DNA of 35,559 nt from a virus. Shown piece by piece: positions 27,548-35,559 of this stretch (the first letter of the stretch is position 1; each line of letters starts with the position of its first letter). The notes under the pieces are model-generated. The model was not told the DNA's origin, searched no databases, and worked only from the letters and a program-made list of their open reading frames with translations. The stretch lies in the IMG/VR virus record IMGVR_UViG_3300046517_000744, positions 1 through 35,559 of that record, one strand, 5' to 3'. Made by a program: the position numbers and the translations under genes.

Positions 27548-29328
27548 TGCCTATTCAAGCGCTGCCCATATTCTGTTACTACGATGTTCAGAGATTCACA
27601 CAGTTTGGCTCTATGGATTGCGCCAATTGGTATGGCATTCAGGTTGAATCGGGAAAAAAGCAACAGGCTTTATACCCTGCAATGGGCCGAAAACACGTCC
27701 ATTATTTGAACGAAAACAGACTTGTCTTTAATACAGAGCCACGCGACGAGTTTCGTACAATTAATTACATGTATGTGGTTGAAGGCACGCAAATTATTCA
27801 ATATGACCTATTCTTCAATGCCGTAAACATTGGAGACATTGAGCTAACCGGTACCTTATGGTTTGCCTTTTTGTCCGTTAACACATCCACGTATGCGCTT
27901 CTGACGAATGGGATTAATATCTATATTATTGTCGAGACACCAGGTCAAGATACAACATTCCAGGTGTGCACTGATACAAATAGACCAACAAGACCGCAAT
28001 ACGTAGCGGCTTTTGGGAATCGCTTTGTGGTGAGCCAGATGGACACACCGCTAAACCATCTTACTCAAATCAATCTGGGTGGCTCCCCTCCGATTGACGC
28101 AAGTAAGATTTTTACTATCCCTGACGGAGGAGCTGGATTCGCCCTGTTTTTCAGCTCTTCTGGGATTGTAAGATCATACGCCGTATTACACAGTCAATTA
28201 TACATTTTCACTGACTTTACGACCGATATTTGGGCAAATATTGCCACTCAAATCACAGTGGCAGGCATTACACGTGAGTTTCCATGGAAAATAAACACCT
28301 CCTATAACTGGGATTACGGTATTGCTGACCCCTTAAGTCTATCCGTGGACTTTGGCCGCATGGTCTGGCTCGGCAAAAATTCGAATGGCCTTGTGTCATT
28401 TATGGCTTCTGATGGTGGACAGCCGGTTGATATATCCACGCAAGCAATTAACGTGCTGCTTGAAAACCGAACCGATATTGATAATGGTTTGAGTCCATTC
28501 TTAAGAGCTACCACTGACGGATTTTTGTACCAATATGAAAACACAATTTTCTATCGGGTATCGGCTGGTATTTATGAAAACACACAATTGCTAGACCCAA
28601 ACACCTTTGCAAACTCCATTGAATACAATTTTGAAACAAAGACCTGGGGACGAGTCATTGAGCTAAATGGAAGCCGTTGCCGCATTCAAAAACATGTCTA
28701 TTTTAACAACAAGCATTTGGTCATTGTGCAAGGAGACCCAGCGATTTACGAGATGGCAGGCAACATCTATCATAATGAATTGAGAAACCCTGCACAGCCA
28801 GACATACAGGCAGCGGATGCCTTTTTGAAATTTCCAATGCGTTATGAGCTTGTTACGCAGCAACTCTATAACGAAGATTACTCGGAGTTCATTGATGATT
28901 ATGTCGAGATTGACTTTGTATTTGGTGATAAAACGTTTTATAGGTCGAATGCGCCTTTTCTTAATACTACTTTTATTATTAAAGAGGATGCTGCGCCAGA
29001 CGGTAGCCCGATTTATATGGTTGAAGAAGACGGTGACACGTTTATCATCACTGAGGATGGAAACACCCCTACGTTTGATGATAACCACTACAACGCCTTA
29101 TTTAAGCCTCATATTGAACTGTATTACTCTGATGACGGCGGTGTGTCTTTCCTTACGGCTGACGTTCGTGAGTTTAGCCCATTAGGTCATTATCGATGGC
29201 GCATGCGTTGGTATGAATTAAGTATTAGTAGAAACCGATGCTATAGGCTCGTTTGTGTAAGTTCAGCACCCATTGTTATACTGGGAGCAGTACGCAATAC
29301 ACGGCGTGCAAGCGGAGGGGCGAACTAA
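27547..29328 (+). CDS. Packaged-DNA stabilisation/tail accessory protein, P22 gp10-like
   Basis: The protein has 593 residues (P22 gp10: 472). ATG 27547 overlaps the gp4-like stop (TAATG). The N-terminus CYYDVQRFTQFGSMDCANWY, repeated strand motifs (RFVVSQMDTPLNHLTQINLG, FTDFTTDIWANIA, GRMVWLGKNSNGLVSFMASD) and the C-terminal GHYRWRMRWYELSISRNRCY with RLVCVSSAPIVILGA fit gp10-type beta-propeller hub proteins. It plugs the tail after gp4. The extra length lies partly in an acidic stretch near residues 480-520. Confidence 0.85.
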   Translation: MPIQALPIFCYYDVQRFTQFGSMDCANWYGIQVESGKKQQALYPAMGRKHVHYLNENRLVFNTEPRDEFRTINYMYVVEGTQIIQYDLFFNAVNIGDIELTGTLWFAFLSVNTSTYALLTNGINIYIIVETPGQDTTFQVCTDTNRPTRPQYVAAFGNRFVVSQMDTPLNHLTQINLGGSPPIDASKIFTIPDGGAGFALFFSSSGIVRSYAVLHSQLYIFTDFTTDIWANIATQITVAGITREFPWKINTSYNWDYGIADPLSLSVDFGRMVWLGKNSNGLVSFMASDGGQPVDISTQAINVLLENRTDIDNGLSPFLRATTDGFLYQYENTIFYRVSAGIYENTQLLDPNTFANSIEYNFETKTWGRVIELNGSRCRIQKHVYFNNKHLVIVQGDPAIYEMAGNIYHNELRNPAQPDIQAADAFLKFPMRYELVTQQLYNEDYSEFIDDYVEIDFVFGDKTFYRSNAPFLNTTFIIKEDAAPDGSPIYMVEEDGDTFIITEDGNTPTFDDNHYNALFKPHIELYYSDDGGVSFLTADVREFSPLGHYRWRMRWYELSISRNRCYRLVCVSSAPIVILGAVRNTRRASGGAN

Positions 29329-29627
29329 TGACTTATTTCTTAGACCGCATTGACGCATCCCCCATTCTTAGCGATGTCTTTGATTACCCATTTGCAACGT
29401 GGCTTGCAGTATTAGTAAACGTTTTGAACGAAAATATACAAGATATCCAGAACGCTTTGAATTTATTGACAGCTCAAAGCTATACAGCTGTCGAAATTGC
29501 GGCTATGCAAGGAGCAAGCCCTAGTCAGCTAAGTAATGGCGTTTTGTTATACGATACAACCAATAATTTGTATGTAGGGAAGATAAGCGGCTCACTGGTT
29601 AAATTTACGACCACAGCCTACCCATAA
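29328..29627 (+). CDS. Small structural-region protein
   Basis: The protein has 99 residues and starts within the gp10-like stop (TAATG). Residues 1-60 are helical with a coiled-coil stretch (WLAVLVNVLNENIQDIQNAL), then ASPSQLSNGVLLYDTTNNLY and a short beta end. In P22 the next gene, 26, encodes the tail needle, a coiled coil; this shorter protein occupies that slot but has no clear sequence match. Confidence 0.7.
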   Translation: MTYFLDRIDASPILSDVFDYPFATWLAVLVNVLNENIQDIQNALNLLTAQSYTAVEIAAMQGASPSQLSNGVLLYDTTNNLYVGKISGSLVKFTTTAYP

Positions 29628-29636
29628 GGAGATGTC

Positions 29637-30305
29637 ATGAGTTGGCTATCAAGTTTTTTACATCCAGAAAAAGCCTACGATAAGGCGCAAAAAAAGCTAG
29701 ACCAGTATTATCAACAAGGTCAAGGCTACTTACAGCCCTATAACCAGTATGGCCTTGATACCTATGGCAAATATTCTGGCGCTATGGACAAACTTTTAAA
29801 TCCGTCCGCCTTACAGGATGAATGGTCTAAAAATTACCAAGAAAGTGATATAGCCAAGCAAAATGAAGCAATGGCAACTCAACATGGGCTTGATGCCGCT
29901 AGCTCAATGGGACTGATGGGCTCTTCACCTGCTATTAGCGCCATTCAATCAGGAACCGCGGGCATTGTATCCCAAGACCGTCAAAAATACCTTGATGATT
30001 TGATGCAAAAATACATGACCGGTATTGGTATTGGCCAAGACATCTATGGAAAAGGTGCGAGTGCTGCCAATTCAATGAGCCAGAATGCTATGAATCAAGG
30101 GCAGAATTCCGCGCAAATGGAATTTAATAAAAATAATGCTCAGGGTGACATGTTTGGTAAACTCTTAGGATATGGAGCTGGCGCTATAGGCAGCGCGCTT
30201 GGTGGCCCAATAGGAGGCTCATTAGGTGCAGGATTAGCTCAAAAAATGGGATGGTCTACCGCTGGCAGCTACAATCCTTCTCCTTATTACACAGGAGGCA
30301 GATAA
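29637..30305 (+). CDS. DNA ejection protein, P22 gp7-like
   Basis: The protein has 222 residues (P22 gp7: 229). It starts with MSWLSSFLHPEKAYDKAQKK, is rich in Gln, Gly, Ala, Ser and Tyr, and has a C-terminal Gly/Ala stretch (GYGAGAIGSALGGPIGGSLG) that could insert into membrane. Ejection proteins leave the virion with the DNA and form a conduit across the envelope. AAGGAG precedes the ATG, and the stop overlaps the next start. Confidence 0.8.
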   Translation: MSWLSSFLHPEKAYDKAQKKLDQYYQQGQGYLQPYNQYGLDTYGKYSGAMDKLLNPSALQDEWSKNYQESDIAKQNEAMATQHGLDAASSMGLMGSSPAISAIQSGTAGIVSQDRQKYLDDLMQKYMTGIGIGQDIYGKGASAANSMSQNAMNQGQNSAQMEFNKNNAQGDMFGKLLGYGAGAIGSALGGPIGGSLGAGLAQKMGWSTAGSYNPSPYYTGGR

Positions 30306-31501
30306 TGGCTTTAAATATCCCAAATACTGAGTTGCCAGGAACTAGCTTTTTAAAAGGCATCGATACTGGCTCAACTATGTTTACCCGCATGATGCAGCCT
30401 ATCCTTGAACGTGAAAAGCAAAAGCAGAAAGCCGAGCAATTTGCGCAAGAACTTGCGTTGAGAAAACAAGCGGCAGCACGAGCAGGGGCTAATTCTGATT
30501 TGCAACGCCAAATATTGCAGCAAAATCTTTTAAAGATGCAGCATGCTAATGACCCCAAATGGGCTATGAAGCAATTGCAAGAGAAGCTCGATTATATCCA
30601 GGGTTTAGGTGGCCAACAACGTAATGCCGAATCCGGTCAAACGATGCCACAGGCTCAGCCGGTGAGCTTGATGGATATGATTAACCAAGGCCAAGACCAG
30701 GAAATGCCTCAAGGTCAAGGCCCAATGATGCCTCAAGAAGAGCAACAACAAGCTCAAATGCAGCCTATGGGTCAACCAGAACAGCCGCAAGAACCAGAAG
30801 GCCAAGGAAATGCTTTGCCTGGCGGCCTGGACATGGACGAGATTAAGCGCGCTCTGACTTATCAAGCATTAGGACTTAAAGTTCCAGCCAGTGGGGTTTA
30901 TAAAGAACCGCCTAGTCTTAAGCGTGCCAATGATTTGAAGTCTAAAATGCTAGAGGCCCAATACAAGCATGAATTGAAATTGGCTGAGTCTCAGCAAGCC
31001 AACGAACTTAAGAACGAACAAACTAAGCAAAAGGTGGTTGAGTCTGCACGCAATGATTTGCCACATCTTGAAGAAACGCTTCGTTCATTGAAGATTATGC
31101 AGAAGATTGCCGAAGACCCACAGAATGAGGATATGTTTGGACATTGGCTAGAAGGCCACGACACTGCTGCTGCTCGCTCTAAAAACCCTAATGCGGGTAC
31201 ATGGCAAGTCTATGGCTTAGACCCTATTGTTGCTGCCGAAATGAAGATGTCAGCGCGTGGAAATCAGCTTGCCTTGAAAAGTGCATTACAGAATAAAGCT
31301 AACTTTGGTGAGAATAGAACGGTTGCGGCTGCAAAACTTAAAGGTTCTATTGATAAGGTTCAACGCCAAATTAAAGAAATGAAGCGCATAGCTGGTGAAG
31401 GTGGCTCTGAAAACGTCATAGTCATAGACCCTAACGGCCAGAGATTTGAAACCACGAAAGAGAATGCAGCCCATTTACCTGCGGGGTGGTCACATGGCTA
31501 A
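30305..31501 (+). CDS. DNA ejection protein, second of three (P22 gp20 position)
   Basis: The protein has 398 residues. ATG 30305 overlaps the previous stop (TAATG); a longer frame would run into that gene. It is rich in Gln, Met, Glu and Lys, with a Gln/Pro linker (residues ~115-185: QGPMMPQEEQQQAQMQPMGQ) between two helical regions. There is no signal peptide or enzyme motif. Order and composition match P22 gp20, another ejected protein. Sequence alone would not name it, so the call rests on synteny. Confidence 0.72.
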   Translation: MALNIPNTELPGTSFLKGIDTGSTMFTRMMQPILEREKQKQKAEQFAQELALRKQAAARAGANSDLQRQILQQNLLKMQHANDPKWAMKQLQEKLDYIQGLGGQQRNAESGQTMPQAQPVSLMDMINQGQDQEMPQGQGPMMPQEEQQQAQMQPMGQPEQPQEPEGQGNALPGGLDMDEIKRALTYQALGLKVPASGVYKEPPSLKRANDLKSKMLEAQYKHELKLAESQQANELKNEQTKQKVVESARNDLPHLEETLRSLKIMQKIAEDPQNEDMFGHWLEGHDTAAARSKNPNAGTWQVYGLDPIVAAEMKMSARGNQLALKSALQNKANFGENRTVAAAKLKGSIDKVQRQIKEMKRIAGEGGSENVIVIDPNGQRFETTKENAAHLPAGWSHG

Positions 31502-33692
31502 GTCAAAGTTTGATATGTCATTGCTAAAGCCTATTAATTCGGGCTGGGATGAGACTAAGCTCAAGCCTTTGGAAGAAGAGGAAGAAATACCTTATACGCC
31601 TCCTCCTCCTAGAACTGGTTGGAGTGGCATTTTATCGGACATTGGCGAGCTTCCTGGAAAGGCTCTTGATTACGCTATGGAATTACCAGGGCAAGCAGCA
31701 TCTTCTGCCGGCCAGATATATCATAAGCCAGGCCGCGCATTAATGAATCTATTAGCGGGCGCGGGGGAACTTGGTGAAGGCTTCTTAAACACTCCGCATG
31801 AGGCGATTAAGTATCTAGGAAAGCGTGAAGTCATCCCTGAATGGCTTAAAAAATACAATGAATTGCCGTTTACCCATATACCCAATCTTGGAATTGAAGA
31901 AGCAATGGGTTTAGACAAAACAGAAGAGGGCGACCAATTCTTGCGTCAATTACCAACGCTTATTGCTGGCGGAAAAGCTTTAAAATCAATGCCTGGTGTG
32001 AAAGGTGCCATTGAAAGCGTAGAAGCTCAGGCAAAGTACCGTCCTTTGAAAAAGAAAGTGGGTGAGTTAGCGGCTGAGCATGAGACTGCTACCGGTGAGC
32101 ATAAAGCGGCCACAGAAGAATATAATGCCCTTAAAAACTTCCTTGAAGGCCAAATGGGCTACGAAGGTAGCAATCCAAATATTCTCGAGAGAAAAGCCGC
32201 AGAAGCACAGCAAAAACTTGGTCAATTAAAAGAACAATCAGCAGCCGTTCCAGAGAATTTTAGGGCTAGCGAAGAACCTATGGCACCAGAAAAAACACCT
32301 TTATCCTTGGTTGAACCTATAAAACCAGGTGAGAAAGCGCAAATCAGCGAAGAGCCATTGCAGCAAGCAGAAAGCCTTTTGAAGACAAAAGAGCAGAAAG
32401 CGGCCGAGCAAGAGGCAAAAATCTCGCAACATTTAGGGGAGGGGAACGCACATAGAAAGCGTGTTGCTGAAAAACTTAACCCTATCCTTGAAAAACGCCA
32501 GGCTGAAATAGGCAAAGGATATGATGAATATGTGAATAGCCTTAAAGACAAGCAAGTGACTTTATCGAACCCGCGTGATGCCAAGTCAATTACAGCTGAT
32601 ATTCAAAAGCGTTTAATGGAAGGCGATACCTCATCCAAAGAGATGATTAAATTGACTGATGAACTTGCTAACTTAGGTAAAGGCGAAACAATGCCAGCTG
32701 ATAAGTTTGTCTCGGCTTATAGAAGCTTAAGAGGCATGGAGCAAAAAACCAGAAGTAGTGCTTATGGCAAATCACCCCAAGAGTTTGACCGACTAACCGA
32801 AGCTGCCGATTCCATGAAAAAAGATTTAAAAATGATGGAAGGCATTATAGATACCGGCTTAGGTGAAGAGAATTTAGAAACATTGAGAGGCTTGAATCAC
32901 CGCTATGCTACGGAAGTCGCCCCTTTGTTTAAAAATAAATTCTTCCAATATATGCAGACTAATAATAAAGCACCTTCCAATATGATTGAGCAGCTCACCA
33001 ATGAGCCTTATGTAAAATCGACTAATCCCAATAAAATTACTGGCACTCAGATTTTAAATGAGATCATTCGAAGCGACCCTGAATTGCTGCAAAACGTAGT
33101 CGGTGAAAGATTTGCTCATAAACCGGAAGCATTGCACCAATGGGACGAAGCAGCCCATCAATTTATTCAGCATATGCCTGAGCTTCAAGAATTACGCAAC
33201 AAGCATTTCTTATCCAAGCAGGAGCATGCCCAATCTAAATTAGAGCTAGAAGCAGTAAAACAACGGCATCAAATGCAACGTGAGCAAGCGGATATTGCAC
33301 ACCGCAAAGAAACTGAAAAGGCTCGAGAACAAACACGTCAGAAAAAAGCCGAAGTTCATAAAGAAAACCAAACTAAGCAAAAAGAACACGAAGAAAAGAC
33401 AAAATACTTCAAAATGCAAAAGGAAATTAAAGAGCTTGACGAAAAATCTGCAAAGCTAACCGAGCATGCAAAAAAAATACGGGAGAAGGCAGACCGTAAG
33501 GATATTACTTTGAAGCAAAAGCTAGACTTTGAGCATGAGCTGACCCAAAACAAAAAGAAGCTTGCTCAATTAGATAAAGAACGTAAAAGGATAGGTAAAA
33601 TAGCCAAGGGAATTGGTGTAACAGCAGCAGCCATCGCTGTTGGAACACCTATCTATAGAAAAGCAAAATCTATGATAGGAGGACTGAAATGA
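31494..33692 (+). CDS. Large ejection protein (P22 gp16 position)
   Basis: The protein has 732 residues (P22 gp16: 609). ATG 31494 overlaps the previous gene by 8 bases. After an acidic Pro-rich start it has possible membrane-active segments near residues 60-95, long helical Lys/Glu-rich stretches between residues 180-330 and 560-710 (HRKETEKAREQTRQKKAEVH), and a short hydrophobic region near the C-terminus (GKIAKGIGVTAAAIAVGTPI). Its position as last of three ejection genes before the tail fibre matches P22 gp16, which helps DNA cross the inner membrane. No peptidoglycan-hydrolase motif was seen. Confidence 0.75.
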   Translation: MAKSKFDMSLLKPINSGWDETKLKPLEEEEEIPYTPPPPRTGWSGILSDIGELPGKALDYAMELPGQAASSAGQIYHKPGRALMNLLAGAGELGEGFLNTPHEAIKYLGKREVIPEWLKKYNELPFTHIPNLGIEEAMGLDKTEEGDQFLRQLPTLIAGGKALKSMPGVKGAIESVEAQAKYRPLKKKVGELAAEHETATGEHKAATEEYNALKNFLEGQMGYEGSNPNILERKAAEAQQKLGQLKEQSAAVPENFRASEEPMAPEKTPLSLVEPIKPGEKAQISEEPLQQAESLLKTKEQKAAEQEAKISQHLGEGNAHRKRVAEKLNPILEKRQAEIGKGYDEYVNSLKDKQVTLSNPRDAKSITADIQKRLMEGDTSSKEMIKLTDELANLGKGETMPADKFVSAYRSLRGMEQKTRSSAYGKSPQEFDRLTEAADSMKKDLKMMEGIIDTGLGEENLETLRGLNHRYATEVAPLFKNKFFQYMQTNNKAPSNMIEQLTNEPYVKSTNPNKITGTQILNEIIRSDPELLQNVVGERFAHKPEALHQWDEAAHQFIQHMPELQELRNKHFLSKQEHAQSKLELEAVKQRHQMQREQADIAHRKETEKAREQTRQKKAEVHKENQTKQKEHEEKTKYFKMQKEIKELDEKSAKLTEHAKKIREKADRKDITLKQKLDFEHELTQNKKKLAQLDKERKRIGKIAKGIGVTAAAIAVGTPIYRKAKSMIGGLK

Positions 33693-33773
33693 TTAATCTT
33701 CCTCAAGAACCAAGTAATAGAACATGATACATGCAAAAAGAATGCAAATTACAATGAAGTCGATGATATCCAT
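33693..33773 (-). CDS. 26-residue membrane peptide
   Basis: ATG 33773 follows CAGGAG at a good distance. The peptide begins MDIIDFIVICILFACIMFYY and ends with an acidic LEED, so it is one membrane span with a charged tail. It lies 13 bases after the stop of the 75-residue gene on the same strand, against the direction of all flanking genes. Its 3' end touches the end of the ejection gene. The good ribosome-binding site makes translation credible. Confidence 0.6.
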   Translation of the reverse strand: MDIIDFIVICILFACIMFYYLVLEED

Positions 33774-33786
33774 AATTGCTCCTGTA

Positions 33787-34014
33787 TTAATGAACAAATT
33801 TAATAAGGACGGCAACAAGAGATGATCCAAATATTAGATAGATACCAGCAATTAATCTATCAAAATGAGAACGCATATCGCTTATATTGGCATCAATCTT
33901 GTCAAATCGTTTTTCAAAGCGAACAAGTGTATCATTGATGTTAGTAATAGATTGCTCAAGAAGAGCTAACCGAACATCGTCACTATAAGAATCTTTAATT
34001 TTTTGAGTAGACAT
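33787..34014 (-). CDS. Small coiled-coil membrane protein (XhlA-like layout)
   Basis: The protein has 75 residues behind AAGGTGA. Residues 10-50 form a coiled coil (VRLALLEQSITNINDTLVRF then EKRFDKIDANISDMRSHFDR) and residues 52-72 are a membrane span (LIAGIYLIFGSSLVAVLIKF). This helix-then-span layout recalls XhlA-type holin-associated proteins and phage exclusion proteins. It is transcribed against the late operon from its own promoter, in the slot where P22 keeps immI with sieA. Superinfection exclusion or lysis control are therefore the leading ideas, both inferred from position and topology. Confidence 0.75.
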   Translation of the reverse strand: MSTQKIKDSYSDDVRLALLEQSITNINDTLVRFEKRFDKIDANISDMRSHFDRLIAGIYLIFGSSLVAVLIKFVH

Positions 34015-34038
34015 AGTATCACCTTAAGTTATAACTAG

Positions 34039-34067
34039 ATTATAACGAGGTTTTGGACAAAAAACAA
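34039..34067 (-). promoter_or_regulatory. Promoter for the minus-strand membrane cassette
   Basis: Minus-strand TTGTTT (34062-34067), 17 bp, and a perfect TATAAT (34039-34044), 25 bp before the ATG at 34014. The -35 box is weak. Confidence 0.6.
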
Positions 34068-34090
34068 GCATATTATAAGGAGTATTTATC

Positions 34091-35542
34091 TTGGCCTTAG
34101 TCCGCGGAAACAACCCCATTTGGTTTGAAGTTGATTTGACGGCGCATGCCTTCGATGACACATTTTATTTGTTTGTACTAGAAAATGAAATTCCTTACCA
34201 ACCATTACCTACTTGGCAAGACCCTTTTGGTAATGTTGTCTGGAGTAATCCTATAAGGTTTCTCGCCAATGGAACATTACCTAATAACCTTTATTTCGAC
34301 CCTGATACTGTTTACCGTTTGGAATTTCGACAAGGGGACACTCAACAAGACCCACTTATTTATTTGGTTGAAAATTACTCGCCTGGTTCAAGTGGTGATA
34401 CGCCGATTGATGAGACTTCATTTTCAACGGATAATCAAATCACGAACCCGCAATTTGCTTTAATTAATTTTACAAGTCCTTTAGCGCTAACCAGTGTTAG
34501 TTCGCAAGTTATTCAAATTGGCCCAGGATGGTTTTTGCATTTAACGGGTACGGGAAATGTCACGTTAACTCAAGAGCTTTTAAATAGCACGGTTGTATCA
34601 AACCCAACGAATGCCTCGTATGCATTAAAGATTGAATTAAGTGGAAGTTGGACAAATGCTTATTTAAGCCAAAGATTTGAACGCAACGGTGTTCTTTGGT
34701 CAAATACGTTTGTATCATCAGTTATTATGGCTTTATCAGGCAATGCGCCTCAAACTATTTCTGCGGTATTAAAAGATTCCCAGGGTGCAACATTGACCTC
34801 TGTTTTGGAAAGCACCGCATTAACAGCTGGATTTAATGAATATCAAGGGGTTGGAGAAATTTTTGCTTCAACAAATACCGACTTACCGCCTCCTACTGGA
34901 AATGCTTATATTGAATATCAACTGCAATTGCCCAATAACTGCAATATTACGGTAACAAGCATTCAATTGATTTCTGGGGACGTGCAAATCACTTACCCTT
35001 ACGAACAAGACACCATCGAGCGTCAAATTGACCAGACCTATCATACTGCATGGCCTATTGTGCCTATTGGTGCTATTTTAGATTTCTATGGATTTGTACT
35101 GCCTGCCCATTATTTGGATTGTAATAATTTAGCAATCAGTCGACAGGACTATTCACAATTATTTAATGTATTGACACATGTAGAAACTGTCACTTTAACG
35201 AGTGGATTGACATCGTTCACGGTGGCAAACGGTGCTATTTATGCTGCTTTACATCCCTTAGAAGGTGTTGGCATCCAAGCAGCCGCTCTGATTGCTAGTA
35301 TTTCGGGAAATACCGTTACCATGACTTTACCCGCTACAGCAAACGGCCCTCAAGCGATTCGTTTCTTCTCCACAGGCAATGGGGACGGCTCTACAACATT
35401 TAATACGCCTAATTTAGTAAATTCTGTTGTTGCTGGTGCTGGCGGAAATCTATTGGCAACAGCTGGCCCTGGATCTGCTGGAGGGGCATCATCAGTCTCC
35501 CTAGATGCTAATAATTTACCTGCGCACACCCACCCCCCCTAA
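34091..35542 (+). CDS. Tail fibre with split tail-collar domain; C-terminus unclear at a C7 tract
   Basis: The frame encodes 483 residues. The TTG start at 34091 is supported by AAGGAG before it. Residues 1-100 look like a virion-attachment domain (NPIWFEVDLTAHAFDDTFYL, DTVYRLEFRQGDTQQDPLIY). Residues 115-300 are beta-rich. Residues 324-450 are a phage tail-collar domain (VPIGAILDFYGFVLPAHYLD ... GNGDGSTTFNTPNL), interrupted at 364-427 by a repeated module. LPAHTH at the end usually precedes more fibre sequence. The stop here comes directly after a run of seven C's; one C fewer keeps the frame open to the window edge. So the stop is probably artefactual, and the gene may join the fibre at position 1. 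Confidence 0.85.
   Translation: MALVRGNNPIWFEVDLTAHAFDDTFYLFVLENEIPYQPLPTWQDPFGNVVWSNPIRFLANGTLPNNLYFDPDTVYRLEFRQGDTQQDPLIYLVENYSPGSSGDTPIDETSFSTDNQITNPQFALINFTSPLALTSVSSQVIQIGPGWFLHLTGTGNVTLTQELLNSTVVSNPTNASYALKIELSGSWTNAYLSQRFERNGVLWSNTFVSSVIMALSGNAPQTISAVLKDSQGATLTSVLESTALTAGFNEYQGVGEIFASTNTDLPPPTGNAYIEYQLQLPNNCNITVTSIQLISGDVQITYPYEQDTIERQIDQTYHTAWPIVPIGAILDFYGFVLPAHYLDCNNLAISRQDYSQLFNVLTHVETVTLTSGLTSFTVANGAIYAALHPLEGVGIQAAALIASISGNTVTMTLPATANGPQAIRFFSTGNGDGSTTFNTPNLVNSVVAGAGGNLLATAGPGSAGGASSVSLDANNLPAHTHPP
35180..35371 (+). repeat. Inserted beta module, copy 2, inside the collar domain
   Basis: It encodes residues 364-427 of the fibre: VTLTSGLTSFTVANGAIY, GVGIQAAALIASISGNTVTM. It lies between the collar blocks RQDYSQLFNVL and TGNGDGSTTF, which are normally contiguous or close. 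The first copy is at 26852-27043. Confidence 0.65.
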
Positions 35543-35559
35543 AATCCAGGCGCATCTAT

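Noticed and set aside
33689-33727. 12-codon ORF overlapping the ejection-gene stop (ATGA).
   Set aside because: Too short, with no features, and antisense to the better-supported membrane peptide at 33693-33773.
1-35559. CRISPR array or insertion sequence.
   Set aside because: No regularly spaced short repeats with unique spacers and no transposase or terminal inverted repeats were seen; the only tandem repeats are inside fibre-type genes and the iterons.

Overview
The window is most of a tailed-phage genome of the P22-like podovirus type, not a piece of bacterial chromosome. The right half holds a P22-order head and tail module: small and large terminase, a 780-residue portal, scaffold, P22-like coat, gp4-like and gp10-like connector proteins, three ejection-type proteins and a fibre with a tail-collar domain. 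The base composition is fairly low in GC. The host-type domains that can be read (RNA polymerase alpha C-terminal domain, DnaB N-terminal domain) look gammaproteobacterial. The host itself cannot be named from the sequence. No integrase, CI-like repressor, tRNA or rRNA gene was seen.

Layout. 1-1680: 3' part of a repeat-rich tail fibre, open at the window edge. 1808-3775: small structural or unknown genes, one broken by an in-frame stop, then a repeat-rich fibre or decoration-like protein and a terminator. 3917-5362: T4-type endolysin, a small coiled-coil protein, a VRR-NUC nuclease and an unknown gene. 5363-5803: 441 bp of noncoding, highly structured DNA between converging operons. 5804-11146 (minus strand): early recombination operon, RecE-like exonuclease, RecT annealing protein, small unknown genes, an SF2 helicase with zinc ribbons, and last a protein carrying an RNA polymerase alpha-CTD. 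11147-11310: divergent early promoters with tandem operators. 11311-14959 (plus): Cro-like regulator, small membrane and unknown proteins, an SPFH-domain lipoprotein, ending at a strong terminator. 15048-17237 (plus): HNH-like protein, replication initiator with iterons inside its gene, and a cold-shock protein. 17227-18800 (minus): four small genes and a J-domain protein, behind a promoter carrying the same operators. 19013-33692 (plus): packaging and virion genes, with a DnaB N-terminal-domain protein between scaffold and coat. 33693-34014 (minus): two small membrane proteins in the slot where P22 keeps its immI/sieA region. 34091-35542: tail fibre, running into a C7 tract at the window end.

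How it fits together. A shared operator, TATGTC-N7-GACATA, lies over the -35 region and spacer of both leftward early promoters, and one copy lies at the rightward early promoter, so a single regulator, most simply the Cro-like protein at 11311, could control all three. Replication probably starts at the iterons inside the initiator gene, as in lambda. RecE, RecT and the SF2 helicase supply recombination. The phage carries several host-machinery look-alikes: alpha-CTD, DnaB-NTD, J domain, cold-shock domain and SPFH. These are the most interesting part of the window.

Both window ends lie in repetitive fibre genes. The first 26 bases recur exactly at 802, so the ends are probably assembly breaks in a circularly permuted genome rather than true termini.
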